Part shown: in pieces, positions 28,855-38,847 of the stretch
How the letters are laid out: every line of letters starts with the position of its first letter
Numbering within the stretch: position 1 is the first letter of the stretch
Assembly (NCBI RefSeq): GCF_018492665.1
Contig: NZ_JAFVME010000001.1
Span: forward strand, 868,001-932,000
Reading direction: 5' to 3'
Length of the DNA stretch: 64,000 nucleotides
DNA from: Pedobacter sp. B4-66
GTDB taxonomy: Bacteria; Bacteroidota; Bacteroidia; Sphingobacteriales; Sphingobacteriaceae
Translations under genes and position numbers: made by a program
The notes under the pieces: model-generated
Told to the model about the DNA's origin: nothing
Databases searched by the model: none
The model's input: only the letters and a program-made list of their open reading frames with translations

Positions 28855-29970
28855 TTATAATTTCTCAACCAGATGTGTATAACTTGGTATTTCTGAATCC
28901 AGATCCACCGTTATATTGAATGAAACATCTGTTTTATTAGGGAACTTAAATGAATAATCCCATTGATTTTTGTCAGTTGCATTGAAGAATAAATAATAAA
29001 ATGGACTTGGTTTTAAATCAGCTGGCGCTTGATTATCTTTATTTACAGATCCGAATTTTTGCTCTGAGCCACCAATAGTAATCCAAAAGAAATACCTATC
29101 GTCACCATTATATACGGGTTTAACATCATTTGCTTTCCATTTTCCTTTACCCTCGTAAGCTAACGTAACTCTTTGTTGAGGGGAACACATAAAGAAATCT
29201 AGTTTTGTGATTTCCTGGAAAGTGATCGATCCGGCAGTAAAATCTAAGCTGATTTTGTAAACACCATCTTTAGCTACTGTTGCTCCATTTTCATTTTCCT
29301 TGAAAGTAGCATCTCCTGCATCTACAGAGAAAGTTCTGGATACACTTGTTTTTGAATCGACAAACTTATACGTTTTACCTGCCTCAAGCTTAGTATAAAT
29401 TTCAAATTCATAACCCCCTTCAAGTGCTTTTACAGTCAATGCCTTGCTTAAATCAGTACCAGCCTCAGTCCCCTCACCAGTTAAATATAGAGCAGCAGGC
29501 GGGTCTATTCCGCTTAATCTGGTAATGTTGATTTTACGGCTTTGTTTAGACATAGTTTTTGTTAAACCTCTTGAAGCTACCACAGTCCATTTAAGAATGC
29601 CCTCTTCGGAAGATGCAATTCCGGCTAAGCCACCAATTTTATTTAATACTTTATGAGGGATGCTTGCTCCTGTACTAATTCCTTTATTGTCGGCCGTAAC
29701 CACATATATTGGTTTAGAGAAATCACCATTTTCCTTATCAAACAAAACATCGTAATAAACTACTCCATTATCCTGGGCTATAGATTTCTCCCATTCAAAA
29801 TACACGGTTGCACCAGTAGGTTGCAATACCAAATTCCTGCCATCATCTGGCGAATAAAGTGTAGTGACTTCTGTTACACTAACTTCCTTAAAATCTTTAT
29901 CTTTTTTACAACCGGTAATAGCCAAAAGTGCAATTAAATAGCAGGCTGTTGATAATATATATTTTTTCAT
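28855..29970 (-). CDS. SusE-like outer-membrane starch/glycan-binding lipoprotein
   Basis: 371 residues; lipobox ITGC with C21, then KKDKDFKE. An N-terminal Ig-like SusE segment (LYSPDDGRNLVLQPTGATVYFEW) is followed by beta-rich modules with FEIYTKLEAGKTYKF and RYFFWITIGG, as in SusE/SusF proteins that hold glycans at the cell surface. It follows susD by 19 bases and precedes the GH76 gene by 51. Ligand is presumably a mannan, inferred from the neighbour. Confidence 0.85.
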   Translation of the reverse strand: MKKYILSTACYLIALLAITGCKKDKDFKEVSVTEVTTLYSPDDGRNLVLQPTGATVYFEWEKSIAQDNGVVYYDVLFDKENGDFSKPIYVVTADNKGISTGASIPHKVLNKIGGLAGIASSEEGILKWTVVASRGLTKTMSKQSRKINITRLSGIDPPAALYLTGEGTEAGTDLSKALTVKALEGGYEFEIYTKLEAGKTYKFVDSKTSVSRTFSVDAGDATFKENENGATVAKDGVYKISLDFTAGSITFQEITKLDFFMCSPQQRVTLAYEGKGKWKANDVKPVYNGDDRYFFWITIGGSEQKFGSVNKDNQAPADLKPSPFYYLFFNATDKNQWDYSFKFPNKTDVSFNITVDLDSEIPSYTHLVEKL

Positions 29971-29989
29971 TGTTCTTCTTTGTTAATGG

Positions 29990-31645
29990 TTAATATCCTG
30001 GATTCTGTGATAAATTTGAGTTTAGCAAACGTTCCTTTCTAGGGACTGCCCACAAATAATCACGATTTCGACTAAAATTTCCTGCAGGAAACTTTATGTA
30101 ATCATAAGTTCCGCTGCTTTTATCAAATTTTGCTCCACGAGGTTGCTGAGTTAACACTGTTTCAGCAGTCTTCCAACGACGGATGTCAAACACACGTAAG
30201 CCTTCTAACGCTAACTCGCAGCGACGTTCATTACGGATTACATCACGTAATAAATTTTGATCATTACTAGGGAGATCTAATGCATCACCTGTGTTATCAA
30301 ACCCAGCTCTTTGTCTTAACTTTCTTATAGTTTGATCCCATACTGTACTGTTCATCTGACCTAATTCATTTTTAGCTTCAGCATACATCAGTAGTACATC
30401 AGCAAAACGAATTAAAGGCAGATTTAAATTTGAATCCCATCCACCGCCAGTATACGACGAAGGTGTTGGGTCACAAAATTTGCGGTAGTAATAACCAGTA
30501 GCAGTTTGAGTAGAACCGGGACCTGTATATTTATCAGACTTTCTACCTGCAGGAGCAGTACCGTCAGGATGAATAACAATATTATAGGTAACACCAGATC
30601 TATCTATCCATTCGGAGCCATCATAAGCTATGGTTGCTCCCATCCTGGGATCACGATCAGCATAATCAGGATCATTTGTAGTCCATTTTTTACCATTTTT
30701 CATTAAATAGCTATCCACCAATCCTTGTGTTGGGCCAGCCAAATTAAGACGAGCATTGGTAGACATTGGCGCAAAGTCAACCAGGTTACCCCAAGTTCTC
30801 AATTCAGGAACATATTGCATACTCAAGATAATTTCACTATTGTACTCATTTTTCACCCAGAACAATTCTTCATAATTTGAGAATAAACTGTATGAGCCAT
30901 AAGTAGAAGTGTTTATTAATTTATCGCAATATTCAGCTACTTTGGTCCAGTTGTTCTCATATAAATATGCACGTGCATTTAATGCAATAGCTGCACCTCT
31001 TGTTATTCTTCCATTATCTGCGGCAGGATACTCCTCACGACTTGGTAATGTAGCAGCTACTTCATCCAACTCCTTATGAATCCATTCCATAATTTCGGCA
31101 TGAGGTTTACGTGCAATTTTTTTAGCCTCTTCAGCGGTAATATCTGCAGTAAAATGTGGTACATCGCCATACCAGGTAGTCAATTCAAGATAAAGAGAAG
31201 CACGTATAAAACGTATTTCCGCTTTTCTTCTATCTTTAACCAGCTGGGTCATCGATGTTACCCTATCTACATTTGCCAAAAAAGTATGACAAGTTTTTAT
31301 TCCACCATAGGCAGCTCCCCATTCCCCTTCAAAACGTCCGTTAGAAGCATCCGCCAGACCAGTTGAAATGAGTTTTTCATTAGATGTTCCATATCCGTTA
31401 TAAACGTTATCGCTCAATATCTCATTCGCAATGAAATAATCGCTACTAAACATTTGTCGATAGGCCATACTTAAAACAGAATTCGCCTTGTCTTCCGATG
31501 TCCAGTAAGTTTCATCTGTAAACTTATTGGTTGGTGTAACGTCCAGCTTAACACAGCCGGTAACAAACAAGCCTGCCACCATTAAAACCAGATGGCTATA
31601 TATTGTAATTTTCCTTTTCATGATTCCCTTATATATATTGTCCAT
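29990..31645 (-). CDS. SusD/RagB-family glycan-binding lipoprotein
   Basis: 551 residues from the ATG at 31645, which overlaps the susC stop as TAATG; a start at 31621 (MKRKITIYSHL) would give a more usual signal peptide. Lipobox LFVTGC, TPR-like helical scaffold, and C-terminal SusD block ending in the ERR.ELALEG and WKTAETV motifs. SusD forms the lid on the SusC transporter and catches oligosaccharides. The overlap indicates coupled translation with SusC. Confidence 0.93.
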   Translation of the reverse strand: MDNIYKGIMKRKITIYSHLVLMVAGLFVTGCVKLDVTPTNKFTDETYWTSEDKANSVLSMAYRQMFSSDYFIANEILSDNVYNGYGTSNEKLISTGLADASNGRFEGEWGAAYGGIKTCHTFLANVDRVTSMTQLVKDRRKAEIRFIRASLYLELTTWYGDVPHFTADITAEEAKKIARKPHAEIMEWIHKELDEVAATLPSREEYPAADNGRITRGAAIALNARAYLYENNWTKVAEYCDKLINTSTYGSYSLFSNYEELFWVKNEYNSEIILSMQYVPELRTWGNLVDFAPMSTNARLNLAGPTQGLVDSYLMKNGKKWTTNDPDYADRDPRMGATIAYDGSEWIDRSGVTYNIVIHPDGTAPAGRKSDKYTGPGSTQTATGYYYRKFCDPTPSSYTGGGWDSNLNLPLIRFADVLLMYAEAKNELGQMNSTVWDQTIRKLRQRAGFDNTGDALDLPSNDQNLLRDVIRNERRCELALEGLRVFDIRRWKTAETVLTQQPRGAKFDKSSGTYDYIKFPAGNFSRNRDYLWAVPRKERLLNSNLSQNPGY

Positions 31646-34600
31646 TAAAACTCAACATTAAAGCCACCGCCTATATATTTCAATAATGGGTAATTACGAG
31701 CGCTGTTTGCTCCACTTGCATTCATGCTTCCGCCGAACTCAGTAGATTCCGGATCGATGAAAGAATTTTTACTGAAAGTGAGTAAGTTTTGTCCATTAAC
31801 AAAAACACGCAATTTGCTCATACCAATCTTTGTAGTTAGGGTTTTAGGCAAAGTGTAACCAACTTGAATGTTTTTTACGCGCAGATAAGCCGCATTGAAA
31901 ATATTGAAATCGGAGCCTTTACCATAATTGTTAACAGTAGAAGAATTACTTTGCGGAGTAAGTCTCGGCCATTTAGCATCTGGATTTGCCGGCGTCCAAT
32001 AATCCAGCTGATGTTCAAACATTACATTTGAATATCCACTATGGAATGGCTCAATAGTTTCACCTCTTAAAGCCATGTCGCGTTTGCCTACTCCTTGTAA
32101 CAACATACTCAAGTCAAACCCTTTCCATTGAACATCGTAAGTAAAGCCGAAAGTCAAACGTGGAAATGCATGTCCTAATACGTATCGGTCGTTATCATCA
32201 ATAACACCATCACCATTACGATCTTTGTATTTCACATCTCCGGGCTGAGGAAGTATTCCAATAGGGAGTGCCGAATTTTTAATATCATCCTCATTACGGA
32301 ATAAGCCTTCTGTTTTATAGCCATAATAGCTATACAACGGTAAGCCAACACGAATTATACGCTCAATTTCATCAGCTTTGCTAATTTGCTCGAAGCCTTC
32401 AAACTTAGTAACCTTGTTCCACGAATCTCCAATATTTAGCCCAAATGAATGGCGAAATCCGCTATGGCTCAGATTGTAATTAACACTAAATTCCCATCCC
32501 TGGTTGGCCATTTCACCTAAATTGGCTTTAGGAACAGCTCCACCTAGTGTAAGTGGGGTTTGAGGAGTTAACAAAATATCTTTTGTTGTTTTGTGGAAAT
32601 AATCAAAAGTAGCGGTAAGACTACCTCTTAGGAAAGTTGCATCTGCACCAATATTGAACGAAGATGTGGTTTCCCATTTTAATTCCGGGTTGCCAAAAGT
32701 ATAACCTGTTCCTGGTACGGCAACATTGTTAAAACCATACTGGTTAGGATAGATATCGTAGGTTGTGAATGTTTGATAATCATCGATGTTTTGGTTTCCA
32801 AGTGTTCCGTAGGATCCTCGAATTTTCAAATCACCTATTTTATTTTTCCAGAAATCGAAGAATCCCTCTTCTGTAATGCGCCATCCTAATGACACTGAAG
32901 GGAAAAAACCCCAACGGTTTTCTTTAGCAAATTTAGAGGAACCATCGTAGCGGAAACTTCCTTCAACATAATACTTATCAGCAAAAGAATAACCTGTTCT
33001 GCCAAAGTAAGAATAGATACTTCTTTCTGTAGTTCCTCCAACAGTATTGTAACTTGTTGGATCAATAATGGTTCCTTCAATAGGAATGCCCAATACCGGA
33101 TCTACAAATTTCATTTTAATCTCCTGACGACGCTGTCTGTAAGACTCATTAGAAACACCTGCCAAAAAAGTAACATTATGAAGTTTTCCAAATGTTTTAT
33201 TGTAGTCAAGCATCACTTGCGTATTCAACAGGGTAGCTTTACCGCTGTAATCTTCGATACTGTAGTTTTTTGAATCACCTATATTAATTGGTGCATCATT
33301 TTCATTCGAAGACAAACCATAAATTGGCCAATAGAATCTTCTGATTAATCGCGTTTCCGGGCGAAGATCAAATCCTACCAACCCTTTTGCTTTTAACCCA
33401 TCGATGATTTGAAATTCTCCATTTAAACTACCTTGAAAATGATCGTTGTTACTATTGGTATATCCTCCATGCTCCAATGAAGCCAGTGGATTTCCTCCAG
33501 TAAGAACATCATTGTTATAGTATCTACCATTAGCATCTTTTAAAATATAGTTATTATACACAGGTAAACGCGAAGCATCAGCAATCAGAAATCCTGTATC
33601 ACCTTGGTAGGCTTTACCTTCACTCCTATCATACCATAATATTGTAGTAAGCTTAAGCTTGCCAATATCAGTAGTTAGGTTGGAGCGGAAGTTGTAACGT
33701 TTTAAACCATAGTCAGGTCCTTTGAAGTTACTCTCTTGATCATAGTAACCTGCAGATATCATGTAGGCGGTATTTGTAGACCCACCTTGTACACTCACAT
33801 TGTAATTTTGCTGCATCCCATTTTTTAAAATACCTTTTAAAAAATATTCGCTATCGCCTGTTGCAAGCTGATCGATGTCTTGAGAAGAATAGATTGGTTT
33901 TTCACCTACATTTAGAAAGGAATCATTACGCAATAGTGCATTTTGATAGCCTCTTAAAGGCTTAACCAATATTTCAGGGTTTTGAGAACCTAAAATAGCA
34001 CCAAATTTAACCACTGGTTTCATTCCCAATTTCCCTTGCTTTGTAGTTATTAAGATAACTCCATTTGCTGAACGGGATCCGTAAATAGCTGAACTACCGG
34101 CATCCTTTAATATCGAAACGCTTTCAACATCGTTTGGATTAAGGTTATTCATATTGCTGATGTCATCACTGATTACACCATCAATTACCAATAATGGAGA
34201 GTTATTACCAAACGTGCTGATCCCCCTAAGGTTGATGTTCATCGAATTATCATTCGGATTCATGCTACGTTGCTGAATTACCAGACTGGGTGATGATCCT
34301 TGAAGAGCCTGGGTAAGGTTACCTACAGGACGGTCTTCAATTTGTTTTGCTCTAACCTGATCCACAGCACCAACTACACTAGATTTACGTTGCGTACCAT
34401 AGGCTACAACAACTACCTCGTCTAATGCAGTTTGATCAGGTATCAACTGAACAGCCAAAGTACGCTGTCCGTTTAATGGCACCTCTTTAGTGGTGTAACC
34501 AATAAAGGTAAAAACAAGGGTAGCGTTTTCATCAGGGGCATTAATTTTAAAACTTCCATCACTACTGGTACTTACACCGGTTGTAGTTCCCTTTACACGT

Positions 34601-35064
34601 ACACTAACGTTCGGAAGTGGCCCACCTGTTTCATCAGTTACTTTTCCACTAATTACTACAGCGAGATTAACAGATCTACTAATGGTTATTGCAGAGCCTT
34701 CAGTTTTCTTTTTAACAATTATAGTTTTTTGGTCTATATCATAAGTTAGTGATTGTCCCTCAAAACACTGTTTAAGGACATCTTCAATTGGAGAATTTTT
34801 TACAGAGATAGTAACGGGTTTCGTTTTCTGCAACATTTCCAGATCGTAAAAGAAATCATAATCGGTTTGCTTTTTGATTTCTTTGAATACCTGCTCAATA
34901 CTTACGTTTCGAGCGTTTATACTTATCTTCTGTGCATATCCACGTGCCTGCACCTGCAGGAGCGTAGCTAGCAGAATAATAAAGGTCAGTTTCATAGCGA
35001 GCAGAAGTTTTAAAGAAATACAGTTTTTGCAACTGTACACTAATCTAATGCAGTTTTTATACAT
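31645..35064 (-). CDS. SusC/RagA TonB-dependent transporter with STN signalling domain
   Basis: 1139 residues. After the signal segment come an STN (secretin/TonB N-terminal) domain (about 45-120), a carboxypeptidase-regulatory-like beta domain (about 138-225), a TonB-box region DEVVVVAYGT, the plug, and a 22-strand barrel. SusC imports oligosaccharides with TonB energy. The STN domain marks it as a trans-envelope signaller to FecR and the ECF sigma encoded just upstream. The first 23 residues before MKLTFIILLATLL are unusually long, so the start could be later. Confidence 0.93.
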   Translation of the reverse strand: MYKNCIRLVYSCKNCISLKLLLAMKLTFIILLATLLQVQARGYAQKISINARNVSIEQVFKEIKKQTDYDFFYDLEMLQKTKPVTISVKNSPIEDVLKQCFEGQSLTYDIDQKTIIVKKKTEGSAITISRSVNLAVVISGKVTDETGGPLPNVSVRVKGTTTGVSTSSDGSFKINAPDENATLVFTFIGYTTKEVPLNGQRTLAVQLIPDQTALDEVVVVAYGTQRKSSVVGAVDQVRAKQIEDRPVGNLTQALQGSSPSLVIQQRSMNPNDNSMNINLRGISTFGNNSPLLVIDGVISDDISNMNNLNPNDVESVSILKDAGSSAIYGSRSANGVILITTKQGKLGMKPVVKFGAILGSQNPEILVKPLRGYQNALLRNDSFLNVGEKPIYSSQDIDQLATGDSEYFLKGILKNGMQQNYNVSVQGGSTNTAYMISAGYYDQESNFKGPDYGLKRYNFRSNLTTDIGKLKLTTILWYDRSEGKAYQGDTGFLIADASRLPVYNNYILKDANGRYYNNDVLTGGNPLASLEHGGYTNSNNDHFQGSLNGEFQIIDGLKAKGLVGFDLRPETRLIRRFYWPIYGLSSNENDAPINIGDSKNYSIEDYSGKATLLNTQVMLDYNKTFGKLHNVTFLAGVSNESYRQRRQEIKMKFVDPVLGIPIEGTIIDPTSYNTVGGTTERSIYSYFGRTGYSFADKYYVEGSFRYDGSSKFAKENRWGFFPSVSLGWRITEEGFFDFWKNKIGDLKIRGSYGTLGNQNIDDYQTFTTYDIYPNQYGFNNVAVPGTGYTFGNPELKWETTSSFNIGADATFLRGSLTATFDYFHKTTKDILLTPQTPLTLGGAVPKANLGEMANQGWEFSVNYNLSHSGFRHSFGLNIGDSWNKVTKFEGFEQISKADEIERIIRVGLPLYSYYGYKTEGLFRNEDDIKNSALPIGILPQPGDVKYKDRNGDGVIDDNDRYVLGHAFPRLTFGFTYDVQWKGFDLSMLLQGVGKRDMALRGETIEPFHSGYSNVMFEHQLDYWTPANPDAKWPRLTPQSNSSTVNNYGKGSDFNIFNAAYLRVKNIQVGYTLPKTLTTKIGMSKLRVFVNGQNLLTFSKNSFIDPESTEFGGSMNASGANSARNYPLLKYIGGGFNVEF

Positions 35065-35097
35065 TGATCTCAGGTTTAATTATATTTGGTTATTTGG

Positions 35098-35116
35098 TGC
35101 AACATCAATTGTTGCA
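35098..35116. repeat. Inverted repeat between fecR and susC
   Basis: TGCAACA (35098-35104), 5-base spacer, TGTTGCA (35110-35116), in the 93-base gap just before susC. An overlapping TAATTTTG on the minus strand (plus 35115-35122) resembles a -7 box. It may belong to a susC promoter. Confidence 0.35.
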
Positions 35117-35157
35117 AAATTATCTTGTAATAGGCTGTTTAATTTTAGTAGTGAGTT

Positions 35158-36342
35158 TTAAGGCATAACAACAATCCTCCCTTCTTCCATTTTGAAATGG
35201 ATAACTTTTGTTTTTTCCATTATCTTTAGGATTTGAGAAACGTTTTCAAATTTTGAAATCCTTCCTGCAAACTTTCTGTAACGTATATTGTCTTTATATT
35301 CAATATCTACATTGTACCAGCGCGAAATTTTCCGCATTATGCTTTCTACATTTTCATTGTCAAATGAAAAATATCCCTTTTGCCAGTCTATTGCCTGCTC
35401 GGCATCTACGTTAGTAACGGTAATTGTTTTGTCGACAATTGATTGTTGTCCGGGCTTTAAAAGTTTTGAATTTTGAGATCCAAGCTGAGCTACCTTAACT
35501 GACCCTTCGAGTAGTGTAGTTCGAGTATCTATTTCATCTCCATAAGCATTGACATTGAAATGGGTGCCCAATACTTCCACTTCCTGAGATTGGCTTTTAA
35601 CAATGAAAGGAACTTTCCTGGATTTGCTTTTTGAAGAAACCAAAGTATTCACTTCAAAATAAGCTTCACCTGTAAGTTCTACTCTTCTTTCATTTTTACT
35701 AAAAACGAGTGGAAATTTTAAGGTTGATGCTGCATTAAGCCAAACTTTTGTACCATCTGGAAGATTAATCTGGTACTGACCACCTCGTGGGGTAGAGATT
35801 GTATTATAAACAACTTCTTTCTGATTGCTACTTTTGTTTTCAAGAACCTGATAAACTACCTGCCCTTCTTTGTTCTTAGAAACAGACAAATTACCTTGAC
35901 TGGCAAGCACTCCGTTTTTTGCATCATTTAAAACAATTTCAGAACCATCGGCCAAAGTAAGGACTGCCTTGTTACCACCTGGTGCAAGGTCATGTGTTTT
36001 ACTCTGAGAAATCTGATTTTGCTGTGCCGATTTAGTATTACTGAAATAAAAATAACCTCCAATTGAAAGCAAAAGAAACAAAGTAGCTGCAACAGCAGAA
36101 ACGTATCTCAGGTTTTTGAAAATCCATGATCTGTTAACGTAGATTTGCTCTTTTTCAGAGATGGCCTTGTATAAGCGTATTTTTAAATGCTCAGGATTTT
36201 CAGAAGTAACCTCTTCCAAAGAAACATCCTCAAAAGAATGATACCATTGATTAAAGAGCAATTTTTCTTCTTCAGTAATGGTGCCTTCCTGCCATTTCCG
36301 GGCGAGTTCCTGAATACCCTTATTGTATTTTTGTTCGGACAT
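35158..36342 (-). CDS. FecR-family anti-sigma factor
   Basis: 394 residues from MSEQKYNKG; an upstream in-frame ATG at 36381 adds 13 residues lacking family character. A cytoplasmic N-terminal helical segment (1-75), one membrane helix (80-100), a periplasmic FecR beta domain (TPRGGQYQINLPDGTKVWLN near residue 190) and a C-terminal DUF4974-type domain. It would hold the ECF sigma until SusC with bound substrate signals through its STN domain. Lies between the sigma gene and susC. Confidence 0.92.
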   Translation of the reverse strand: MSEQKYNKGIQELARKWQEGTITEEEKLLFNQWYHSFEDVSLEEVTSENPEHLKIRLYKAISEKEQIYVNRSWIFKNLRYVSAVAATLFLLLSIGGYFYFSNTKSAQQNQISQSKTHDLAPGGNKAVLTLADGSEIVLNDAKNGVLASQGNLSVSKNKEGQVVYQVLENKSSNQKEVVYNTISTPRGGQYQINLPDGTKVWLNAASTLKFPLVFSKNERRVELTGEAYFEVNTLVSSKSKSRKVPFIVKSQSQEVEVLGTHFNVNAYGDEIDTRTTLLEGSVKVAQLGSQNSKLLKPGQQSIVDKTITVTNVDAEQAIDWQKGYFSFDNENVESIMRKISRWYNVDIEYKDNIRYRKFAGRISKFENVSQILKIMEKTKVIHFKMEEGRIVVMP

Positions 36343-36477
36343 TAGATTGCTTTTATACTTGGTTGTTTTATAGATAGCCAAACAAAAAGCACAAATCCCT
36401 TAGTGCTAAGAAAAATATTTTATTTTATTTTTTATTCAGCACATACCAGCAGCATTAAAACGGTTACCCAATTGTCT

Positions 36478-37053
36478 TTATAAAAAACAAATAAGCAGCC
36501 CTAAAATACTGCCAAAGGTTTTTTTGAGGGTTTTACGTGCTTTTGAAAGGTGAGCTTCAACTGTTTTCTCGGAAATATTGAGCTCCTGTGCAATTTGATA
36601 TTGTGTATATTCTTTTTCGTATTTTAATCTAAACACCTGTCCACATTTTTCTGGCAAGGCATCAATAGAATCTTGCAGCTGTTTTTTTAATTCTTTTAAA
36701 TCAAAATCGTCAATAGTAGAATTGTCGACCTCAGAAAAAACCCTGGACGCCTGTTTTTTCATAACAGATTGTCTTGCTTGTTTTGCTAACCGATTAATCA
36801 CCTCAAACTTTACTGCTACCGCAAAATAGTTATCGAATCCCTTAGTAAGTATAAAAGAAGCTTTCTTACGCCAAAGGTTACAAAAAATATCTTGCACTAC
36901 TTCTTCTGCCTCTATAACATCATTAAGGCGCTTATATGCAACAACATAAGATTTATCCCAATAACGCTCATATATTTCTCTAAAAGCCTTTTCCTCACCA
37001 TTTTTCAATAATTCGCTTAAATCAAAATCCGTTAACTGACTATACATGAGCAC
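36478..37053 (-). CDS. ECF RNA polymerase sigma factor of the mannan locus
   Basis: 191 residues. Sigma region 2 (EVVQDIFCNLWRKK, residues 48-61) and region 4 HTH (YTQYQIAQELNISEKTVEAHLSKARKTLKK) are clear; no region 3, so it is an ECF factor of the FecI-like Bacteroidota group. It would direct RNA polymerase to the susC promoter once released by FecR. A second ATG two codons in is an equal start candidate. It is separated from fecR by about 135 bases. Confidence 0.93.
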   Translation of the reverse strand: MLMYSQLTDFDLSELLKNGEEKAFREIYERYWDKSYVVAYKRLNDVIEAEEVVQDIFCNLWRKKASFILTKGFDNYFAVAVKFEVINRLAKQARQSVMKKQASRVFSEVDNSTIDDFDLKELKKQLQDSIDALPEKCGQVFRLKYEKEYTQYQIAQELNISEKTVEAHLSKARKTLKKTFGSILGLLICFL

Positions 37054-37226
37054 ATGAAAGTTTTTGTAGCATGAATTATCATTTTTAGGGGCCTTCCTAG
37101 GGAAAACAAAACCTGTGTGACTTGGCTTTCAAAGCTGTGAAGCGCAATGATTTATTCAAACATAAAAATAGAAATCCTACTTCACAAGTTAACCCGCGTA
37201 ATAGGTGTGTAAAATTAATGTTGGAC

Positions 37227-37258
37227 AAAAAAATCCCGCAGTAATATACCACGGGATT
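37227..37258 (-). terminator. Terminator of the second ECF sigma operon
   Basis: Seven-bp stem AATCCCG (37232-37238) with CGGGATT (37252-37258), and a T-run on the minus strand from the A-run at 37227-37233. It lies 24 bases beyond the barrel gene. Confidence 0.7.
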
Positions 37259-37282
37259 GGTTTTATTTGTGTGTTGTGTGTT

Positions 37283-38095
37283 CTAATTTAAGCCAACCGT
37301 AACGCCGAATGACATATTCTTTAATCCTTTTTGAGGCTCGCTTGCAAACATATCGCTAGCAGAATATTTTGCAAACACTCCGAATGAGCCATAGCCTAAC
37401 CTCAATGTACCGCCATAACGGAACGACTGGAAGTTATAATCATCGCTAACTTTTACTTTCCCTCTTTCGTCGCTGATCTGTTTAACTTTTCCATTTAAAA
37501 GGAAGCCAACCTCTGGTCCGAATACGAAGTAAAAACGATTGCCATGTTCATTCTCTTTAGTACGTAATTCGAAATTTAAAGGTACGTGCACATAGCTGCT
37601 AGAGAAACGGTTTTTAGAGAAATGGATGTCCTCATCAATGTAAGTCAGCTTGTTTTGGTTTTTCTGAATGGTAATATCTTTATTCAATCTAATGTGTGTC
37701 CAGTCGAAACCACCTGCCACATAGATTTTAAAATTAGAGTTGAAACGGTAGCCCAATTGTAATATATCAAAAGAGAAAGTACTTGTTTTGCCACCTCTGT
37801 AATCAAGAAAGTCGTTTTCCGGCGACAATGTAAAGCTTCCATTATCTATTAGCCTTGAAAAGCCAAGATCAACTCTGGTTATTGTTATTCCACCAATAAA
37901 ACGACCCTTCGACGTATTGGTTTTTCCTGTTGAATCCTTTTTACCAATTATGATACCTACACCATGATCCATATCGAACTTTTTCATTTTACGTTCTTTG
38001 GTAGTAATAGTAGTGTCTTGTTGTGCGCTTGCATCTTGAACTATAGCACCGGTAAGTCCGCTTACAATAAGTGCTGTTAATAATAGACGTTTCAT
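37283..38095 (-). CDS. Outer-membrane beta-barrel protein, unknown function
   Basis: 270 residues. Signal peptide ends DASAQQ near residue 26. The mature part has alternating amphipathic strands, repeated aromatic-glycine turns and a C-terminus FGVTVGLN typical of small PorT/OmpW-like barrels. It is the third gene of an operon with an ECF sigma and an anchored anti-sigma-like protein, 29 bases after the latter, so it may be its sensor or its main target. Specific role unknown. Confidence 0.8.
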   Translation of the reverse strand: MKRLLLTALIVSGLTGAIVQDASAQQDTTITTKERKMKKFDMDHGVGIIIGKKDSTGKTNTSKGRFIGGITITRVDLGFSRLIDNGSFTLSPENDFLDYRGGKTSTFSFDILQLGYRFNSNFKIYVAGGFDWTHIRLNKDITIQKNQNKLTYIDEDIHFSKNRFSSSYVHVPLNFELRTKENEHGNRFYFVFGPEVGFLLNGKVKQISDERGKVKVSDDYNFQSFRYGGTLRLGYGSFGVFAKYSASDMFASEPQKGLKNMSFGVTVGLN

Positions 38096-38124
38096 TATAT
38101 GTGTGGTTTGTGTGTTTGCTAATT

Positions 38125-38847
38125 CTATTTGTCTGACTTCTTATTAAACTTGATGAAACCTATGTTGATGGATACTAAAGATGAATTGTCATCATTGGTA
38201 TCAAATTGTATAAGTTTCTTTTCTCTTTTATCTACTTTGTTCACTACATAATTTACCAGGTCGCCAACATTTCTAATCCCTCTATTTTCCTGTGGTTCCG
38301 TTTCAGTAATAACATCGGTATTTTCCACAGGTAAATCTACTTTTGCCAACACTACTTCCTCTTTAGGGGGCTCTACTTTAGGTTGAACTTTCGCTAATTC
38401 TTTAACAACTTCCGGTTGCTTATAAACAGGACGATTGATTGTTGTATTTGGTTGCAAAGCGGCCAATTCTTTTTCTTTGCTACTTAATTTTACACGAGGA
38501 GCAATAATCAATGGTGTGCTTTCTACTTTATCTGCTACAGCTGAGCTTACATCACTTAACTGCGATGAAGCTTTAGTAACCACAACAGAGCTATCCGTTG
38601 CAACCTCATTATTTACCACTGCCGTTGCCTGCAATCTGATTTTTTCTTCTTTTGGCATTAACAAGCCAACCGTTACGGCAATTACAGCTACCGCTGCTGC
38701 CATCCAGTAAACAGGTAAACTACGTTTAGGCTTTGGCGACAATTCTTTCGATATACTGTCCCACAAGTTTGTAGAAGGTTGCATTTCCGCCCCATCAAAC
38801 CTATCCCTAAACAACTTATCAAACTCTTTATCCTGCATGTGTTGCAT
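38125..38847 (-). CDS. Single-pass membrane protein, probable anti-sigma factor
   Basis: 240 residues. A short N-terminal cytoplasmic segment (KEFDKLFRDRFDGAE, NLWDSISKEL) is followed by one membrane helix (about 46-64) and a long, charged, low-complexity periplasmic tail. This plan and the overlap of 20 bases with the preceding sigma gene suggest an anti-sigma factor. No zinc-binding His/Cys motif is seen, so it is not a classical ZAS protein. Start at 38847 or 38838. Confidence 0.65.
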   Translation of the reverse strand: MQHMQDKEFDKLFRDRFDGAEMQPSTNLWDSISKELSPKPKRSLPVYWMAAAVAVIAVTVGLLMPKEEKIRLQATAVVNNEVATDSSVVVTKASSQLSDVSSAVADKVESTPLIIAPRVKLSSKEKELAALQPNTTINRPVYKQPEVVKELAKVQPKVEPPKEEVVLAKVDLPVENTDVITETEPQENRGIRNVGDLVNYVVNKVDKREKKLIQFDTNDDNSSLVSINIGFIKFNKKSDK

